Source: Bacteriovoracaceae bacterium
GTDB taxonomy: Bacteria; Bdellovibrionota; UBA1018
Length of the DNA: 9,219 nucleotides
Direction: 5' to 3'
Assembly: GCA_023250755.1 (NCBI GenBank)
Contig: JAHFAC010000051.1
Location: forward strand, 1 to 9,219
Made by a program: the position numbers and the translations under genes. A model generated the notes under the pieces. The model did not search any database. It had not been told where the DNA came from and was given only the letters and a program-made list of their open reading frames with translations. Numbering within the stretch: the first letter of the stretch is position 1; the number at the start of each line of letters is the position of its first letter. Shown piece after piece: positions 7,057-9,219 of the stretch.

Positions 7057-8220
7057 ATGGGCAAAATGAAAAATGGATTCGCTCCTTGGGGCAAGGTGAT
7101 CACTGTTTTTTTCACAGTTCGAGTTTTAGCCTCTGTAGCCGCTCTTTTGAGTGTCTCATCCTTTCCTTCGCAAGGGATTTTATCCGCCAATGGATATACT
7201 AAGCCGGCGTATTCACGCCCGATGGAGCTTCTTGTTGGTGTTTGGGAGCGCGCTGATGCCATTTGGTATTTGGGGATTGCACAAAACGGTTATGGGCAGG
7301 ACCCCAAGGCCGCAGCTTTTATGCCGTTTTATTCGGGAATGATCGCGGGTTTGAGTACCGTTTTACCAGGGCCCCCGGTTCTCTCCGCTTTGCTGATTTC
7401 AAATCTTGCATTTTTCTTCGCACTTTTATTCTTATTTCGATTGACCGAAAGCGAATGTGACTCAGAGGTGGCTGAGAGAGCGCTTTGGTACCAGGCTCTT
7501 TTTCCAGGAAGTCTTTTTTTCTTTGCTCCATACACGGAGTCTCTTTTTTTGTTCTTGGCGACAGGTTCATTTTTGGCTGCACGGCGGGGTCGTTGGAGTT
7601 TAGCTGGTTTATTGGGCGCTTTGCTTGGGTTAACCCGAAATTGGGGTGCTTTGATTTTCATTCCCCTGCTTGTGGAATGGATTCAGCAATTTTTTTTGGG
7701 TCGAAATGCTTCGCGCTCACGATTGCAGGTCTTATGGCTTCTGTTGATTCCGATGGGAATCGGGCTTTGGATGGTTTACTGGAAAACAAAAACAGGAGAT
7801 GAGTTTGCTTTTCTTCATCAGCAATCGGGTTGGCAGAGAGAAATGCTTCTGCCTTGGCAAACTTTTTTATCCGGAATGAGGCAGGCTTGGGATTTTTTAG
7901 GTGCTTATCCAGGTGGAATCTATGCTTTGGAAGCGCTCTCAGTGATGGGTGCTGTAGTTTTGGGAGTGATCGGCTTTTTTCGGGTTTCATTGCCACTTTC
8001 TCTCTATCTTTGGATGGGACTGCTTCCTCCACTTTTGGCTCCCTATCCCGGAAGAATGTTCATGTCCTGCACTCGGTTTACAGCGATCTTATTTCCTGCT
8101 GCGATGACGCTAGCAACTGTTGTAAAAAGCCAGAAAATAGATCAAATTTTACGTCTAACGCTGATCGTTATATTTTCAATTGCCACGGCAATGTATATTT
8201 GTAATCAATACATGTTTTGA
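7057..8220 (+). CDS. PIG-V-like GT-C mannosyltransferase
   Basis: The 387-aa membrane protein has about eight to ten hydrophobic segments. It shows the pattern of the PIG-V family (Mannosyl_trans2). WERADAIWYLGIAQNGYG (63-80) carries the presumed catalytic aspartate D67, and FMPFYSG (88-94) follows. The conserved helix pair LFPGSLFFFAPYTESLFLF (148-166) comes next, then LGLTRNWGALIFIPLL (190-205), and near the end SCTRFTAILFP (337-347). In eukaryotes PIG-V adds the second mannose to GPI anchors. Bacterial relatives are uncharacterised GT-C enzymes that probably use a polyprenyl-phosphate sugar on the outer face of the inner membrane. The ATG at 7057 has AGGAAG about nine bases before it; an ATG at 7066 is also possible. 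It diverges from the operon that begins with the TMTC-like enzyme, 90 bases away. No clear terminator follows. Confidence 0.77.
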   Translation: MGKMKNGFAPWGKVITVFFTVRVLASVAALLSVSSFPSQGILSANGYTKPAYSRPMELLVGVWERADAIWYLGIAQNGYGQDPKAAAFMPFYSGMIAGLSTVLPGPPVLSALLISNLAFFFALLFLFRLTESECDSEVAERALWYQALFPGSLFFFAPYTESLFLFLATGSFLAARRGRWSLAGLLGALLGLTRNWGALIFIPLLVEWIQQFFLGRNASRSRLQVLWLLLIPMGIGLWMVYWKTKTGDEFAFLHQQSGWQREMLLPWQTFLSGMRQAWDFLGAYPGGIYALEALSVMGAVVLGVIGFFRVSLPLSLYLWMGLLPPLLAPYPGRMFMSCTRFTAILFPAAMTLATVVKSQKIDQILRLTLIVIFSIATAMYICNQYMF

Positions 8221-8301
8221 AATAGTCCGGTATTCCGCCAGTAAACATTCTCGTGCTGACTTATGATCTGGTTGTTTGTTTGAAATGATTAAGATTTAAT
8301 T

Positions 8302-8748
8302 ATGATACCGGAAACATCTGAAAAAATATCTAAATTGATTCTCGTGATTGAAGACGCTGTGATTCTTCGGGATTCGCTCAAGGAAATCTTGATTCTGGAG
8401 GGTTTTGACGTGGTGACTGCTGCTAATGGCCAGGAGGCTCTGGATTATTTAATGCAAGGAATGCGAGGAGATCGACCAAGAGGTAAAATGAGTCAGAAAC
8501 CTACATTAATTTTGTTGGATTTGGACATGCCGGTCATGAATGGAGTCGAGTTTCTAACACAGCTTGCTGTGCAGTCAGATCTTAGCCAAATACCAGTAAT
8601 CGTCTGCTCTGGTTCACAAAATAATCTAGACAATTTAAAGATAAAACCTGCTGCCATTGTGCCTAAGCCTTTTGATATAGAGGAGTTGATTGCTGCTTGT
8701 AAGCGACATTCTCTTTCGGTGACAGTTTCTTCGCAAGGACAGAGGTAG
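8302..8748 (+). CDS. Stand-alone response-regulator receiver protein
   Basis: The 148-aa product is a single receiver (CheY-like) domain with no output domain. The acidic pair is E17-D18, the phosphorylated aspartate is D73 in LLDLDMPVMNG, the switch Ser/Thr is S103 in VCSGS, and the conserved lysine is K122 in VPKPFD. All residues needed for phosphorylation are there. A basic loop (residues about 54-66, rich in G, R and K) is inserted between helix 2 and strand 3, longer than in CheY. About 15 polar residues follow the domain. No histidine kinase is in the window. The start ATG has almost no Shine-Dalgarno sequence, but the domain begins right after it and no better start is visible. The XRE gene follows after 15 bases and is the likely partner. 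The 81 bases upstream contain TATGAT (8262-8267) but no matching -35 box. Confidence 0.88.
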   Translation: MIPETSEKISKLILVIEDAVILRDSLKEILILEGFDVVTAANGQEALDYLMQGMRGDRPRGKMSQKPTLILLDLDMPVMNGVEFLTQLAVQSDLSQIPVIVCSGSQNNLDNLKIKPAAIVPKPFDIEELIAACKRHSLSVTVSSQGQR

Positions 8749-8752
8749 AAAC

Positions 8753-8758
8753 AAGGAG
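8753..8758 (+). promoter_or_regulatory. Ribosome binding site of the XRE gene
   Basis: AAGGAG lies between the receiver stop (8748) and the ATG at 8764, with a 5-base spacer. It supports separate, efficient translation of the second gene of the pair. Confidence 0.7.
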
Positions 8759-8763
8759 AGGCC

Positions 8764-9045
8764 ATGGGGGTGCGATCTTCTTCAAAAAAGAGTAACCATG
8801 CTGAAGATGAGTGGATTTTTGGATCGGCCGAGCGGCAAATGCTCAAAAAAATTGGACTGAAGATCGGTCGTAATCTCTTTGCCAAGAGTCAGTCGGTAGA
8901 GTGGTTGGCCATTCAGGTTGGAATTGCGCGTTCTACCTTGCGCGAAATCATGGCGGGTCGAAGTAATGCACGAATCCTAACACTTAACGCGATTGCTAAG
9001 GGGTTGGGTTTCAAGAATCTGGTCGAATTTTTACGCGATTGCTAA
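8764..9045 (+). CDS. Small XRE-family helix-turn-helix protein
   Basis: The 93-aa product has a polar, probably disordered N-terminus (1-22). A five-helix XRE/Cro-type DNA-binding fold fills the rest. Helix 2 is VEWLAIQVG (45-53), the recognition helix is ARSTLREIMAG (55-65), and helices 4-5 run ILTLNAIAKGLGFKNLVEFL (71-90). No sensor or dimerisation domain is attached, so it is a DNA-binding module only. AAGGAG (8753-8758) lies five bases before the ATG, a much better ribosome binding site than that of the preceding gene. With only 15 bases between the two genes it is very likely co-transcribed with the receiver protein, and may be regulated by it or share a target. It could also act in a way unrelated to phosphorylation. 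It ends six bases before the convergent small gene. Confidence 0.82.
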   Translation: MGVRSSSKKSNHAEDEWIFGSAERQMLKKIGLKIGRNLFAKSQSVEWLAIQVGIARSTLREIMAGRSNARILTLNAIAKGLGFKNLVEFLRDC

Positions 9046-9051
9046 CACCAA

Positions 9052-9198
9052 CTAGCACATCGGATTCGATTTTTTACGTTTAGCTTTGCGGCTTCGCTCG
9101 ACCGCTATTTTATGAGGTGATGGGGTCGCACCTGCTTGATAAGCACGCGCTTGATCCCGGCGTTGTTTCCTGAATTTTACACTGAGTCTTTTTGCCAT
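9052..9198 (-). CDS. Very basic 48-aa protein, function unknown
   Basis: A 49-codon frame runs from an ATG at 9198 to a TAG at 9054-9052. The product begins MAKRLSVKFRKQRRDQARAY, passes a short Ala/Gly/Thr/Pro/Ser turn (22-28) and ends in a second basic cluster (35-44, SRKAKRKK) and NPMC. Of 48 residues, 16 are Lys or Arg and only two are acidic, a net charge near +14. Such proteins often bind nucleic acid or the ribosome, but I recognise no family: it does not look like L34, L36, S21 or Thx. A loose TAGGTAG lies 9-10 bases before the ATG. It is convergent to the XRE gene with six bases between the stops. Chance of an open frame this short is not negligible, so it rests on the MAKR start and the strong charge bias. 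Confidence 0.5.
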   Translation of the reverse strand: MAKRLSVKFRKQRRDQARAYQAGATPSPHKIAVERSRKAKRKKSNPMC

Positions 9199-9219
9199 AA
9201 GTACGGTCTACCTAACATG

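Noticed and set aside
7001..7058. TAGGAGGG at 7001-7008 and TTGACG at 7023-7028 in the divergent gap
   Set aside because: The first has no usable start codon with a frame longer than a few codons. The second has no -10 box at the right distance (TAGAAT is 24 bases away).
7329..8032. Long minus-strand open frames (110 and 124 aa) opposite the PIG-V-like gene
   Set aside because: They are Lys/Arg/Ser/Pro-rich mirror frames of a hydrophobic membrane protein gene and have no recognisable domain.
8221..8301. TATGAT at 8262-8267 as promoter of the receiver/XRE pair
   Set aside because: No -35-like box lies 16-18 bases upstream and there is no extended -10 element, so it is too weak to annotate.

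Overview
The window is a compact stretch of bacterial chromosome with ordinary housekeeping and envelope genes. Several signal peptides, an M14 peptidase with a secretion signal, a DUF4402-type secreted protein and a class A RNase P RNA resembling that of E. coli point to a Gram-negative bacterium. The style (stand-alone receiver, small XRE regulator, DUF4402, GT-C membrane enzymes) would fit Bdellovibrionota or a related deltaproteobacterial lineage. That placement is an inference with low confidence. I see no transposase, phage gene, tRNA, CRISPR array or replication origin.

Left part (1-1907), all on the minus strand. At the left edge is the first 28 codons of a secreted protein that runs out of the window. 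Behind a strong terminator is a 169-aa secreted DUF4402-like protein with its own upstream AT-rich promoter region. Next comes a secreted M14 zinc carboxypeptidase with a good promoter and a strong ribosome binding site.

Centre (1908-6966), all on the minus strand. Reading in the direction of transcription, four genes are packed almost without gaps: a TMTC-like GT-C membrane protein with a C-terminal TPR-like region; a metallo-beta-lactamase/rhodanese fusion of the persulfide dioxygenase type; a Nif3-family dinuclear metal protein with the PII-like insert; and a coiled-coil C4 zinc-ribbon protein. Forty nucleotides after the last stop begins rnpB. Two of the gene junctions are 4-base stop/start overlaps (ATGA and GTGA), so the proteins are probably translationally coupled. 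Nif3 and the zinc-ribbon protein are neighbours in many bacteria; the membrane glycosyltransferase and the sulfur enzyme look like lineage-specific additions.

Right part (7057-9219). Divergent from that operon is a PIG-V-like GT-C mannosyltransferase on the plus strand, so two different GT-C enzymes sit back to back. It is followed by a stand-alone receiver-domain protein and, 15 bases later, a 93-aa XRE-type DNA-binding protein, which together look like a two-gene regulatory unit. At the right edge a very basic 48-aa protein lies convergent to it on the minus strand.

I did not find a clear new biological system. The best leads are the back-to-back GT-C pair, the receiver/XRE pair, the tiny basic protein, and the wiring of rnpB to the end of a protein operon.
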